From contig JAYQTA010000002.1 of NCBI GenBank assembly GCA_038147155.1, positions 62,001 to 126,000 on the forward strand: a stretch of 64,000 nt of DNA, written 5' to 3'. The position numbers and the translations under genes were made by a program. Shown in pieces: positions 7,674 to 15,690 of this stretch (within the stretch, counting starts at the first letter, position 1; every line of letters starts with the position of its first letter). The stretch comes from Australimonas brisbanensis (lineage in GTDB: Bacteria > Chloroflexota > Dehalococcoidia > Lucifugimonadales > Australimonadaceae). Under the pieces are notes generated by a model that worked only from the letters and a program-made list of their open reading frames with translations, was not told the DNA's origin and did not search any database.

Positions 7674-7965
7674 CCCGCTCGCCTACGGCTCGCTCGTTTG
7701 AAGGGGGAAACCCCCTGGGCGTCCTCCGGACGCCGAACCCCCGGCGGGGGGAGGTGCCCTCCCCCACTGCACCCCCCTAGCCCGGACCATCGTTGGTCTG
7801 CGACGCCCTTGGGGCTGCGCCCCATTCCAAGTCCCGATATATGCGAGCAGGCATTGGGCCCGCTGCCATGAGCGAGCGCCCAGCGAGCGGAAACGGGGGT
7901 AGGTGCGTCAGCGCCGAAGGGGGAGCCCCCCTTCCATCGAGCCCGGCGCATAGCCGGGCGGGGCC
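7674..7965. repeat. Modular intergenic repeat, long copy inverted relative to 4256-4600
   Basis: This gene-free region separates the convergent rmuC and MFS genes. Read on the minus strand it reproduces the 4.3-kb copy: core at 7742-7674 (GGGGGTTCGG, hairpin GGCGTCC-GGA-GGACGCC, then AGGGGG-TTT-CCCCCT, then ACGAGC), a GGGCTAGGGGGGTGCAGTGG block, and the 29-nt identical block at 7862-7890. At the right end a second module has GGGGGAGCCCCC and a GCCCGGC-GCATA-GCCGGGC hairpin followed by GGGG (about 7919-7963), matching 58442-58484. Compared with the 4.3-kb copy the core hairpin arms differ in sequence but remain paired. Confidence 0.85.
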
Positions 7966-7967
7966 AA

Positions 7968-9209
7968 CTAGCGGGGCCGTCGCGCCGAGAGGGTGAGGCC
8001 GAACTTAGCGGCCCACACCCCCAGCACCAGGGCAAAGGCCGCCACGTACGACCCGCGCGCATCGCGCAGGGCAGAGAGGGCCACGGGGCCCACGGCCCGC
8101 GCCACGGCGGCGGGCATGGTCATGGCCCCGCGTATTGCGCCTATGTGCGCGCGCCCGAAGTAGTCCGCCGCGATGAAGGTGTGCAGGGAGAAGAAGCTCC
8201 CCAGCACCAGCCCCTGGTAGGCGGCCCATCCGAACAGCGCGGGCACCGAGACCACGACGGTGAGCAGCGCCACGATGCCGGCGAAGGCCAGCACCGCGTG
8301 TACCGCCATGAGCCCGCGCAGGGGGAAGCGCGCGGCCAGCGCCCCCCACAGCATCCGCGAGCCGATGTTGGACACCCCGTACACGCTGATGGCCCCGGCG
8401 GCGATGGTGGGAGAGAAGCCCTCGTCCACCAGGTAGGGGATCCACTGGGCCTGGAAGCCGGTGATGGCCACCCCGGAGAGGGTGAACGTGGCGGCCAGGG
8501 CCCAGAAGCTCCAGTGGCCCATGGCCTCGCGCCGGGTGAGGCTCTCCGCCCGTGCGCTGGCCCCCGGCGCGGGGGAGGCGGGTGGCTCGGCGGGCGCCGG
8601 GTCGCCGTCGAGGTGCTGGCCCACCTGCTCGGGCCGCGTGCGCAGCAACAGGGTGAGGGGCAGCAGCACCGCCAGGGTGAGCGCGCCGAACCAGACCCAC
8701 GCCCCGCGCCAGCCCGCACCGGCGATGAGCCCCGTGACCAGCAGGGGGAAGATGGTGGGGCCCGACGCCTCGCCCACCGCGCCGATCACCAGGGCGCGGG
8801 TGCGCCTGCGGGAGAACCACTTGAGCAGCACCGCCTCCCACATGTTCAGGGTGAGCATCGCCGCGCCCACCGCACCCACGCCGCCGTACCAGAAGAGGAA
8901 CCAAAGAGGGTGGTCCACCAGGGGGACGGCGGCCAGCGCGCCGCCCAGGAGCACCGCGGCCACGGGGAACCAGATGCGCGGGCCACGCACCTGGTCGGTG
9001 ATGGGGCCGATGACCGGTGCCAGCACCCCGGCCACCAGGTAGCGCACGGCCAGCGCACCGAAGATGGCGGTGCGGCTCCAGCCCAGCTCCTGCTGCATGG
9101 GCACGAGGAATGCGGAGAGGGCGAACTGCGCCGAGCCCAGCACGAAGGCCGCACTGATGGCGGCGCTGACGGCGATGAACCAGCCGTAGAAGAAGCGAGG
9201 ACGCCTCAC
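7968..9209 (-). CDS. MFS transporter (OFA/monocarboxylate-like)
   Basis: A 413-residue, 12-helix major facilitator with a cytoplasmic loop in the middle (about residues 195-225, Ala/Pro-rich). The N-terminus RRPRFFYGWFIAVSAA resembles the FYGW opening of OFA and monocarboxylate-type MFS carriers, and the helix 2-3 loop carries GPITDQVRGPR. The GTG start overlaps the SDR stop as GTGA, so the two are translationally coupled; a longer in-frame extension is shadow sequence of the SDR gene. Substrate unknown; the coupled reductase hints at a small organic acid or hydroxy compound. Confidence 0.8.
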   Translation of the reverse strand: MRRPRFFYGWFIAVSAAISAAFVLGSAQFALSAFLVPMQQELGWSRTAIFGALAVRYLVAGVLAPVIGPITDQVRGPRIWFPVAAVLLGGALAAVPLVDHPLWFLFWYGGVGAVGAAMLTLNMWEAVLLKWFSRRRTRALVIGAVGEASGPTIFPLLVTGLIAGAGWRGAWVWFGALTLAVLLPLTLLLRTRPEQVGQHLDGDPAPAEPPASPAPGASARAESLTRREAMGHWSFWALAATFTLSGVAITGFQAQWIPYLVDEGFSPTIAAGAISVYGVSNIGSRMLWGALAARFPLRGLMAVHAVLAFAGIVALLTVVVSVPALFGWAAYQGLVLGSFFSLHTFIAADYFGRAHIGAIRGAMTMPAAVARAVGPVALSALRDARGSYVAAFALVLGVWAAKFGLTLSARRPR

Positions 9210-9997
9210 AGGCCCTTGGTCTGCCCGCCGTCGATGGCGACGTGCTGGCCCGTGATGAACCCCGCGCGCTCCGATGCGAGGAAGCAGATGAGCTCCCCCA
9301 CCTCCTCGGGGCGCCCGAACCGGCCCGTGGGCACGCCCGCCAGGCGCACGGCGCGTTGGGCCTCCACCGTCCGGCCGCGCACCCGCGCCTGGTTCGCTAT
9401 CACCGAGCGCAGCCGCTCCGTCTCCACCGAGCCGGGCAGCACGGTGTTCACCGTCACCCCGTCGGCGGCCACCTCGCCGGACAGCAGCTTGCTCCACGCC
9501 GCCAGTGCCGTGCGCGCGACGGTGGACAGGCCCAGCCCGTCCTCCGGCTCCTTGATGGTGCGCGAGAGCACGCTGACCACCCGCCCCCAGCCGCGCTCAC
9601 GCATGCCGGGCAGCACCGCCCGCACCAGGCGCACGGCGGAGGAGAAGCTCACGTCAAAGGCGTTCTGCCAGTCGGCGTCGGTGAACGTGGTGAACTCACC
9701 GGGGGGCGGGCCGCCCAGGTTGTTCACCACGATGTCCACCTGGCCGAAGGCCGCCTGGGCCGCAGCGGCGACGCGCTCGATGTCACCGGGGGAGGCCAGG
9801 TCAGCAGCGATGGTCTCCACCCGCGCGCCGGGGGCGGCTGCGCGCACGCTGGCGGAGGCCTGGGCCAGCGGCTCCGGGCGGCGCGCCACCAGCAGCACCG
9901 ATGCGCCCTCACGGGCCAGCGCCGTGGCCGCCGCCAGGCCTATGCCCGCACTGGACCCGCCCACGATGGCGGCCCTGCCCGTCAGCCCGATCTCCAT
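9206..9997 (-). CDS. SDR-family oxidoreductase with substituted catalytic Tyr-Lys
   Basis: A 263-residue Rossmann-fold protein. GGSSAGIG (about 13-20) binds the dinucleotide; NNLGGPPP follows strand 4, and the end GFITGQHVAIDGGQTKGL is typical of FabG-like enzymes. The usual YxxxK pair is replaced: alignment by the following AL and VTVN motifs puts Ser and Arg (STVAR) in those positions. This resembles the known group of ketoacyl-reductase-like atypical SDRs lacking the standard tetrad, so it may be a non-canonical reductase or a binding protein. It is the middle gene of a minus-strand trio, coupled to the MFS gene. Confidence 0.8.
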   Translation of the reverse strand: MEIGLTGRAAIVGGSSAGIGLAAATALAREGASVLLVARRPEPLAQASASVRAAAPGARVETIAADLASPGDIERVAAAAQAAFGQVDIVVNNLGGPPPGEFTTFTDADWQNAFDVSFSSAVRLVRAVLPGMRERGWGRVVSVLSRTIKEPEDGLGLSTVARTALAAWSKLLSGEVAADGVTVNTVLPGSVETERLRSVIANQARVRGRTVEAQRAVRLAGVPTGRFGRPEEVGELICFLASERAGFITGQHVAIDGGQTKGL

Positions 9998-10030
9998 GGG
10001 TCACCCCCTTCGCTGCGTGGCTGCGGCGCG

Positions 10031-10759
10031 CTAACGCCGGGAACGGCCCCGGAAGAGCGCGAGGAACCGGTCCTGGTACTCCTCGAAGAGGCCCCAACGC
10101 TCCAGTTCCCGATGCACCTCGGCGGGCTCGCGCTCGCCCCGGCGCGCCTCCTCCAGCATCTCCTCCACGCGGGCCCGCGCATCGCGGGGGATGCCCCCGT
10201 CCATCTGGAGCAGGCCTCGCGAGTGCAGCTCGGAAACGTTGGAGCGCAGGGACGAGGCCGTGAGTTCGTGGATGAACTTCATCAGGCTCGCGTCCCACAG
10301 CGCGTCCACCCCGCGCACCACCGCGGCCAGACGCCGGTCCTCGCGGTCCAGCCGCTCGGCGATGCGGGCGGCCACCTCAGCGGGTCCGCCGGTGACCACG
10401 CTGGTCTCCGCGGGCTCGTTGCGGTAGGAGTAGAGCAGACCGGGGGCGTCGGGCCCGTGGCGGCGCAGGATGCTCTCCAGGTAGCGGGCGGCGTTCTCGC
10501 CGAACCCCTCGTGGCGCAGCAGGTAGCCGGGCGTGACCACCTGGGGGCGCGCCGCTTCCACCAGCCCCTCGCGCACCACCGACTCGGGCTCCGCGCCCGT
10601 GGGCAGCCCCGCGTCGGCGAAGGCGGGCTCGGTCACCAGGTAGTAGCGCACCGAGGTGGTGCCGAAGGTGGCGAGGGCCTGGCGCGGCGGGCGCACCACC
10701 ACCGTGCGCTCCAACGCGGAGGCCAACCGCTGCTCGTATGCGTCCGTGGACTCGTCCAT
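10031..10759 (-). CDS. Uncharacterised 242-residue protein
   Basis: No family is recognised. The protein is soluble, rich in Arg, Glu and Ala, begins MDESTDAYEQRLASALERTVVV and contains QALATFGTTSVRYYLVTEP, a YSYRNEPAETSVVTGG segment and a C-terminal half that looks helical (LDREDRRL, KFIHELTASSLRSNV, RARVEEMLEEARRGER) and ends in basic residues. It shows no cysteine motif, signal peptide or membrane helix. It is the first gene of a minus-strand group with the SDR and MFS genes and has a consensus TATAAT 8 nt before its ATG, so its mRNA is probably leaderless. High codon-position GC like its neighbours supports it as real. Confidence 0.75.
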   Translation of the reverse strand: MDESTDAYEQRLASALERTVVVRPPRQALATFGTTSVRYYLVTEPAFADAGLPTGAEPESVVREGLVEAARPQVVTPGYLLRHEGFGENAARYLESILRRHGPDAPGLLYSYRNEPAETSVVTGGPAEVAARIAERLDREDRRLAAVVRGVDALWDASLMKFIHELTASSLRSNVSELHSRGLLQMDGGIPRDARARVEEMLEEARRGEREPAEVHRELERWGLFEEYQDRFLALFRGRSRR

Positions 10760-10767
10760 GAGCAGCC

Positions 10768-10773
10768 ATTATA
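10768..10773 (-). promoter_or_regulatory. TATAAT -10 box, leaderless start of the unknown gene
   Basis: A perfect TATAAT on the minus strand lies 8 nt from the ATG at 10759, with no room for a Shine-Dalgarno. Confidence 0.55.
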
Positions 10774-10868
10774 AGGCCGGGCCCGCCCCGTTGACCGGTG
10801 CCCCAAGCGCTTCTTACAGTTGCGGATGCGCACCCGCGCCATCCCGTCCCCCGAGGCAGCCACCCGCC

Positions 10869-11261
10869 ATGACCTCCGTCTCCGGCACCCACCCTGAGCC
10901 CCCCTTCTGGCACGCGCTGGCGAACGGTACCTTCATGCTGCCCCAGTGCGATGCGTGCCACGCCTGGCAGAACCCCTCGGCTCACCGCTGCACCGCCTGC
11001 GGGGCCGAGTCGCTCTCCTGGCGCGAGGCACCCGCCGGAGGCACGGTGTTCAATCTGATGGAGCGCCACACCGCGCCCTACCCACGCACCGGCGGGCCCA
11101 CCGCCGTCATCGTGGTGGTGGACCTTGACGCAGGGCCGCGCCTGCTCACGGAGATGCAGGTGCAACCCGGCCACCTGGAGCCCGGCACCCGCGTGAAGGC
11201 GGTGCTGCCCGGCGCCCCCGGTCCCAACGGGTTGCCCGTGTTCACGGAATCGGCCAACTAG
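10869..11261 (+). CDS. Zn-ribbon/OB-fold (DUF35) acyl-CoA-associated protein
   Basis: A 130-residue protein of the DUF35/rubredoxin-like plus OB-fold family. Two CxxC pairs (Cys27/Cys30 and Cys41/Cys44: CDACHAW and CTACG) form the zinc ribbon, followed by a beta-rich OB domain with GTVFNLMERHTAPY and PGTRVKAVL. Family members usually partner thiolases or bind acyl-CoA, but no thiolase gene is adjacent, so the partner is probably elsewhere. A -10-like TACAGT lies at 10815-10820. The start was chosen at the ATG after a weak GAGGCAG; the upstream in-frame extension lies over the divergent gene. Confidence 0.8.
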   Translation: MTSVSGTHPEPPFWHALANGTFMLPQCDACHAWQNPSAHRCTACGAESLSWREAPAGGTVFNLMERHTAPYPRTGGPTAVIVVVDLDAGPRLLTEMQVQPGHLEPGTRVKAVLPGAPGPNGLPVFTESAN

Positions 11262-11331
11262 AGACGGGCGCTGCGACCGGCGCTCCAATTATAGGTCTTT
11301 TCTATAGTTCAGGACGCCACAGGCCAGCATA

Positions 11332-11360
11332 TTGGCCCGGCCCAGCCCCTGCCGTATACT
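11332..11360 (+). promoter_or_regulatory. Promoter of the lpdA-korAB group
   Basis: TTGGCC (11332-11337), a 17-nt spacer and TATACT (11355-11360). It lies about 95 nt before lpdA and directly ahead of the structured leader. Confidence 0.6.
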
Positions 11361-11373
11361 GCCACGACACCTC

Positions 11374-11426
11374 CGCCCGCCGCTCCCACGGCGGGCGCAT
11401 TGAGTAGGCCCCCCGCGTGAGGGGGC
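11374..11426 (+). promoter_or_regulatory. Structured 5' leader of lpdA, two strong hairpins
   Basis: Hairpin 1 has a 9-bp stem (CGCCCGCCG at 11374-11382 with CGGCGGGCG at 11389-11397). Hairpin 2 has a 6-bp stem (GCCCCC/GGGGGC, 11408-11426), and a small TCCC-TGA-GGGA hairpin follows. The leader is not a riboswitch class I recognise, and no run of T follows either stem. It may act on mRNA stability or translation; this is inference. Confidence 0.45.
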
Positions 11427-11454
11427 GTCCCTGAGGGAGCGAAAGATTCCGTCT

Positions 11455-12843
11455 ATGGCAGACGTGGACCTGGCTATCATCGGCTCCGGCCCGGGCGGCT
11501 ACGTCGCGGCGATCCGCGCGGGGCAGCTGGGCATGAAGGTCGCGTGCGTGGAGCGCGAGGCCGTGGGCGGGGTGTGTCTGAATTGGGGGTGCATCCCCTC
11601 CAAGGCACTGATCCGCCACGCCGAGGTGCTCAGCACCGTGCGCCACGCGGACGCCTTCGGCATCACCACCGGGCCCATCAGCGCTGACTACGCCGCCGCC
11701 GTGGCACGCTCGCGCAAGGTGGTGGACCGGCTCACCAAGGGCGTCGCTGGCCTCCTGCGCAAGCACAGCGTCGAGGTGCTCACCGGCGCGGGCCGCCTGG
11801 ACGGGCCGGGTGAGGTGCGGGTGAGCGGCGCGGACGGCGAGCGGGCCCTGAGCGCGGGGCACGTCATCATCGCCACGGGCGCACGGGCCATGACCCCACC
11901 GGGCATCGAGACCGACGGGCAGGTGGTGGTGACCTACCGGGAGGCAATCCTCCAGGAGCGCGCACCGGAACGCGTCGTCATCATCGGTGGCGGGGCCATC
12001 GGCGCCGAGTTCGCCTACATCTACCGGGCCTACGGGGCCCAGGTGAGCATCGTGGAACTGGAGCCGCGCCTGCTCCCCCGCGAGGACGAGGAATCGAGCA
12101 AGGCGCTCACACGCGCGCTGGATAAGCAGGGTATCGAGGTCCTGACCGGCTCCAAAGTGGCGGGCGTGAGCGTGGCCGGGGGCATCGCCACGGTGTCCGT
12201 CGAGACGCCCGATGGCCCCCGCAGCCTGGAGGCTGACCGGGTGCTGGTGGCGGTGGGCATCCGCCCCAACACCGAGGGGCTGGGGCTGGAGGAGGCCGGG
12301 GTGCGCACCGAGCGCGGCTACGTGCAGGTGGACGCTGACCTAAGCACCAGCGCGCGGGGCGTCTATGCCATCGGCGACGTGACGGGTATCATGCCCCTGG
12401 CTCATGTGGCCCAGGCCCAGGCGGTCCACGCCGTGGAACACCTGGCCGGCCTGGCCCCACAGCCGCTGGACTACGGAGCCATGCCGCGGGCGGTCTACAC
12501 CAACCCGCAGGTTGCCAGCGTGGGGCTGACGGAGCGTGAGGCGCAGGAGCGCGGCAAGGCCATCCGGGTGGGGAAGTTCCCCCTGTTGGCCAACGGCAAG
12601 GCGCTGGCCCTGGGCGAGCAGGACGGCTTAGCCAAGGTCATCGTGGACGATGCCACAGGCGAACTGCTGGGCGCCCACCTGGTGGGCCACGAGGTAACGG
12701 AGATGCTGGGGGAGCTGAGCCTCACCCGGCTGCTGGAAGGCACAGATGCGGAGCTGGGCGCGGTGGTGAACCCCCACCCCACCCTCTCCGAGGCGATCAA
12801 GGAGGCCGCGCTGGCGGCCGGCGGGCAGGCGATCCACATCTAG
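11455..12843 (+). CDS. lpdA: Dihydrolipoamide dehydrogenase
   Basis: The flavoprotein E3 that reoxidises dihydrolipoamide with NAD+. All signatures are present in 462 residues: FAD motif GSGPGGY (10-16), redox pair Cys41/Cys46 in GGVCLNWGC, NAD motif GGGAIGAEFA, second FAD motif YAIGDV, and the C-terminal base in NPHPTLSE. It is the first gene after the structured leader. It is followed by korA and korB, which use ferredoxin rather than lipoamide, and then by a lipoyl E2 gene, so it could serve that E2 or glycine cleavage. Confidence 0.96.
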   Translation: MADVDLAIIGSGPGGYVAAIRAGQLGMKVACVEREAVGGVCLNWGCIPSKALIRHAEVLSTVRHADAFGITTGPISADYAAAVARSRKVVDRLTKGVAGLLRKHSVEVLTGAGRLDGPGEVRVSGADGERALSAGHVIIATGARAMTPPGIETDGQVVVTYREAILQERAPERVVIIGGGAIGAEFAYIYRAYGAQVSIVELEPRLLPREDEESSKALTRALDKQGIEVLTGSKVAGVSVAGGIATVSVETPDGPRSLEADRVLVAVGIRPNTEGLGLEEAGVRTERGYVQVDADLSTSARGVYAIGDVTGIMPLAHVAQAQAVHAVEHLAGLAPQPLDYGAMPRAVYTNPQVASVGLTEREAQERGKAIRVGKFPLLANGKALALGEQDGLAKVIVDDATGELLGAHLVGHEVTEMLGELSLTRLLEGTDAELGAVVNPHPTLSEAIKEAALAAGGQAIHI

Positions 12844-12866
12844 GACGCGCCCGGGAAGGAGTTGCA

Positions 12867-14651
12867 ATGAGCACAACGCAGTTCGACTTCGCGCTGTCCA
12901 TCGGCGGCGAGGCCGGACAGGGTATCGCCACCCCAGGCGACATCGTCGCGCGCCTGTTCGCGCGCCGGGGTCTGCACCTGTCCACCTACAACGCGTACCA
13001 GTCCATCGTGCGCGGCGGTCACATCTTCCTCACCGTGCGGGTGTCCGACCAGGAGGTCGGCAACCACGGCGACAAGATCGACCTGCTGCTGGCGCTGAAC
13101 CAGGACACCATGGACCGCCACCTGGGCCTGCTGAAGTCCGGGGCTGCGGTGCTGTACAACTCGGACGCCATCACCCCCGGCAAGGCGGCCAGCGGCGTGC
13201 AGCTGTGCGGGCTTCCGGTGAACGAGCTCACCGGCTCCACCCGCGCGGGGCTCACCCAGAACACCGTAGCCGTGGGCGCGATGATGCACCTGCTGGGCTT
13301 CGACTTCTCGCTGCTGGAGGAGTCCCTCACCCAACAGTTCTCCCGCAAGGGCGAAGAGGTGGTGAACCAGAACGTGTCGGTGGCCCGCGCGGGCTACGAG
13401 CACGCGGTCAAGCACTTCAAGCCCTTCCCCTTCACCCTGCCGGAGGGCGGCAAGCCCCTGGCGATGTGGTCGGGCAACGAGGCCCTGGCCATCGGCGGTG
13501 CGGCGGCGGGCCTCAAGTTCTACGCCGCCTACCCCATGAGCCCGTCCACCGGCGTGCTGCACTGGTACGCGGCCAACGCCCGCAACCTGGGCATCATGGT
13601 GCGCCAGGTTGAGGACGAGATCGGCGTGGCCAGCATGGTGATCGGCGCCGCACACACCGGCGTGCGCACCATGTGCGCCACCTCCGGCGGCGGCTTCGCC
13701 CTGATGACCGAGGCCATCGGCGCCGCGGCCATGATGGAGATCCCGGTGGTCTACATCGACGTGATGCGCGGCGGCCCCTCCACGGGCCTGCCCACCAAGA
13801 CCGAGCAGGCCGACCTGTGGCAGGCGCTGGGCGCGAGCCAGGGCGACTTCGAGCGGTTCATCGTCACGCCCACGGACGCGCTGGACGCCTTCAACACCAT
13901 GCCGGAGATCTTCAACCTGACCGACCGCTACCAGTGCCCGGCCATGGTGCTCACGGACCTGTACATCTCCGAGGGGCGCTTCAGCGTCGACCCCGACAAG
14001 ATCGACCTGCACCCCAAGATCGACCGGGGTGCGCTCATCACCACGGCCTCCGGCAACGGTGGCCCCTACAACCGCTACAAGATCACTGAGTCGGGCATCT
14101 CCCCCCGCGCCGTTCCGGGCGTCGAGGGCCACATGCACATCGTGGCCACCGACGAGCACGACGAGGACTCCATGCTCCTCTCGGACGAGTTCACCAACCC
14201 CATCAAGCGCCGCGCCATGCTGGAGAAGCGTGCCCGCAAGTTCGCCCACGTGCTGGACGACATCGCCGCGCCGGCCCTGGAGGGCCCCGCGGGCGCTGAC
14301 GTGACGCTGGTGGGCTGGGGCTCCACCAAGCCGGTGATCGCCGAGGCCGCTGCGGCGCTGAACGCCGCAGGCGTGAGCACCAACCAGCTGGCCATCAAGT
14401 GGATCGTGCCCTTCCACGCCGACGAGATCGACCAGATCCTGCGCTCGGCCAAGAAGGTCATCATCGTCGAGAACAACTACTCCGGGCAGTTCGCCCGCTA
14501 CCTGCGGTCGGAGACCGGCTTCAAGGCCGCCGCCCACATCCGCAAGTACGACGGCGAGCCGTTCATGCCCCACCACATCGTGGAGGGCGTGCAGGCCATC
14601 GTGAAGGATGGCATCGAGCGCTACATCCCCACGCAAGAGATCCTCGTCTAG
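12867..14651 (+). CDS. korA: 2-oxoacid:ferredoxin oxidoreductase alpha subunit (gamma-alpha fusion)
   Basis: The 594-residue product begins with the gamma domain (about 1-190; GGEAGQGI, then RGGHIF), followed by the pyrimidine-binding alpha domain (about 200-400; GNEALAIGGAAAG, YPMSPSTG) and a C-terminal transketolase-like domain. This fusion order is typical of 2-oxoglutarate and related 2-oxoacid oxidoreductases, which oxidise the acid to acyl-CoA and reduce ferredoxin. GAAGGAG precedes the start. korB follows after 9 nt and completes the enzyme. 2-oxoglutarate is the likely substrate by family resemblance, but pyruvate or branched acids cannot be excluded. Confidence 0.9.
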   Translation: MSTTQFDFALSIGGEAGQGIATPGDIVARLFARRGLHLSTYNAYQSIVRGGHIFLTVRVSDQEVGNHGDKIDLLLALNQDTMDRHLGLLKSGAAVLYNSDAITPGKAASGVQLCGLPVNELTGSTRAGLTQNTVAVGAMMHLLGFDFSLLEESLTQQFSRKGEEVVNQNVSVARAGYEHAVKHFKPFPFTLPEGGKPLAMWSGNEALAIGGAAAGLKFYAAYPMSPSTGVLHWYAANARNLGIMVRQVEDEIGVASMVIGAAHTGVRTMCATSGGGFALMTEAIGAAAMMEIPVVYIDVMRGGPSTGLPTKTEQADLWQALGASQGDFERFIVTPTDALDAFNTMPEIFNLTDRYQCPAMVLTDLYISEGRFSVDPDKIDLHPKIDRGALITTASGNGGPYNRYKITESGISPRAVPGVEGHMHIVATDEHDEDSMLLSDEFTNPIKRRAMLEKRARKFAHVLDDIAAPALEGPAGADVTLVGWGSTKPVIAEAAAALNAAGVSTNQLAIKWIVPFHADEIDQILRSAKKVIIVENNYSGQFARYLRSETGFKAAAHIRKYDGEPFMPHHIVEGVQAIVKDGIERYIPTQEILV

Positions 14652-14660
14652 GAGGTTGTC

Positions 14661-15542
14661 ATGACCACCACCGTTGAACTGACCGCCAAGGACTACAAGA
14701 GCAAGTTCGAGCCGGACTGGTGCCCGGGCTGCGGCGACTTCGGCGTGCTGAACTCGCTCCAGCGCGCCGTGGCTGAGCTGGGCATCCCCCCGCACATGCT
14801 GGCGGTGGTGAGCGGCATCGGCTGCTCCTCCAACCTGCCCGGCTACGTCAACGCCTACTCCATGCACACCCTCCACGGGCGCTCCCTGGCCGTGGCCTCG
14901 GGCGTGAAGATGGCCAACCACGAGCTGACCGTCATCGCCACCGGCGGCGACGGTGACGGCTACGGCATCGGCGGCAACCACTTCACCCACATGGCCCGGC
15001 GCAACGTGGACCTGACCTACGTGGTGATGAACAACCAGATCTACGGCCTCACCACCGGCCAGGTCTCCCCCACCTCCCGGGTGGGCGCCAAGACCAAGTC
15101 CACCCCCTTCGGGTCGGTGGAGTACCCGCTGAACCCCATCGGCTCGGCCATCATCAACGGCGCCACCTACGTGGCCCGCGGCTACTCCGGCGACATCAAG
15201 GGCCTCACCGAGCTGATCAAGGGCGGCATCGAGCACAAGGGCTTCTCGCTCATCGACGTGTTCAGCCCCTGCGTCACCTTCAACCCCGACTACTCCCACC
15301 CCTTCTTCAAGTCGCGGGTGACCAAGCTGGAGGACGAGGGCCACGACCCGTCCAACTGGCAGAAGGCGCTGGAGTACTCGATGGTCTATGGGGACAAGAT
15401 CTACACCGGCAAGTTCTTCGAGATCGACACCAAGGAGTCGCTCTCCGAGCTGGAGCCGGTGCTCAGGGACGGCCCCATGGCGGGTCGCCCGCTGGGCCTC
15501 TCCGACGAGCAGGCAGAGCGCATCATCAAGCGGATGATGTAG
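14661..15542 (+). CDS. korB: 2-oxoacid:ferredoxin oxidoreductase beta subunit
   Basis: This subunit binds thiamine diphosphate and a 4Fe-4S cluster. The 293-residue product has CPGCGD (Cys21/Cys24), a third cysteine in GIGCSSN (Cys55), a fourth in FSPCVTFN, and the TPP motif GDGDGYGIGGNH ending in NNQIYGLTTGQ. AGGAGG lies 5 nt before the ATG, directly after the korA stop. The strong hairpin at 15571-15598 closes the lpdA-korAB group. Feeding reduced ferredoxin into metabolism suggests anaerobic or low-potential central carbon oxidation. Confidence 0.93.
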   Translation: MTTTVELTAKDYKSKFEPDWCPGCGDFGVLNSLQRAVAELGIPPHMLAVVSGIGCSSNLPGYVNAYSMHTLHGRSLAVASGVKMANHELTVIATGGDGDGYGIGGNHFTHMARRNVDLTYVVMNNQIYGLTTGQVSPTSRVGAKTKSTPFGSVEYPLNPIGSAIINGATYVARGYSGDIKGLTELIKGGIEHKGFSLIDVFSPCVTFNPDYSHPFFKSRVTKLEDEGHDPSNWQKALEYSMVYGDKIYTGKFFEIDTKESLSELEPVLRDGPMAGRPLGLSDEQAERIIKRMM

Positions 15543-15570
15543 CCTCCGTCCCCCCGGCCGGACACACCAC

Positions 15571-15598
15571 GCGAGGGCGCCCCTGGGGGCGCCCTCGC
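15571..15598 (+). terminator. Terminator hairpin after korB
   Basis: A 13-bp perfect stem, GCGAGGGCGCCCC with GGGGCGCCCTCGC around TG; the real loop is probably 4-6 nt. It lies 28 nt after the korB stop and has no long T-tract. Confidence 0.7.
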
Positions 15599-15654
15599 TG
15601 CTACCCGGCGCAAACCCGCCGCGCCGGGTAGTCGGCTCCGGCCCGCGCGCGCCG

Positions 15655-15660
15655 TACACT
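15655..15660 (+). promoter_or_regulatory. -10 box of the E2 gene
   Basis: TACACT preceded by GCCG, 30 nt before the TTG start; a weak -35 only. It matches the TA(T/C)ACT boxes seen before many genes in this window. Confidence 0.4.
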
Positions 15661-15690
15661 GGTGCCCGCATCCCCCACCGGAGTCCGCCC

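Noticed and set aside
8145..10774. Long plus-strand frames opposite the MFS, SDR and unknown genes
   Set aside because: Same GC-bias shadow effect; translated sequence is His/Gly/Arg-rich and without motifs.
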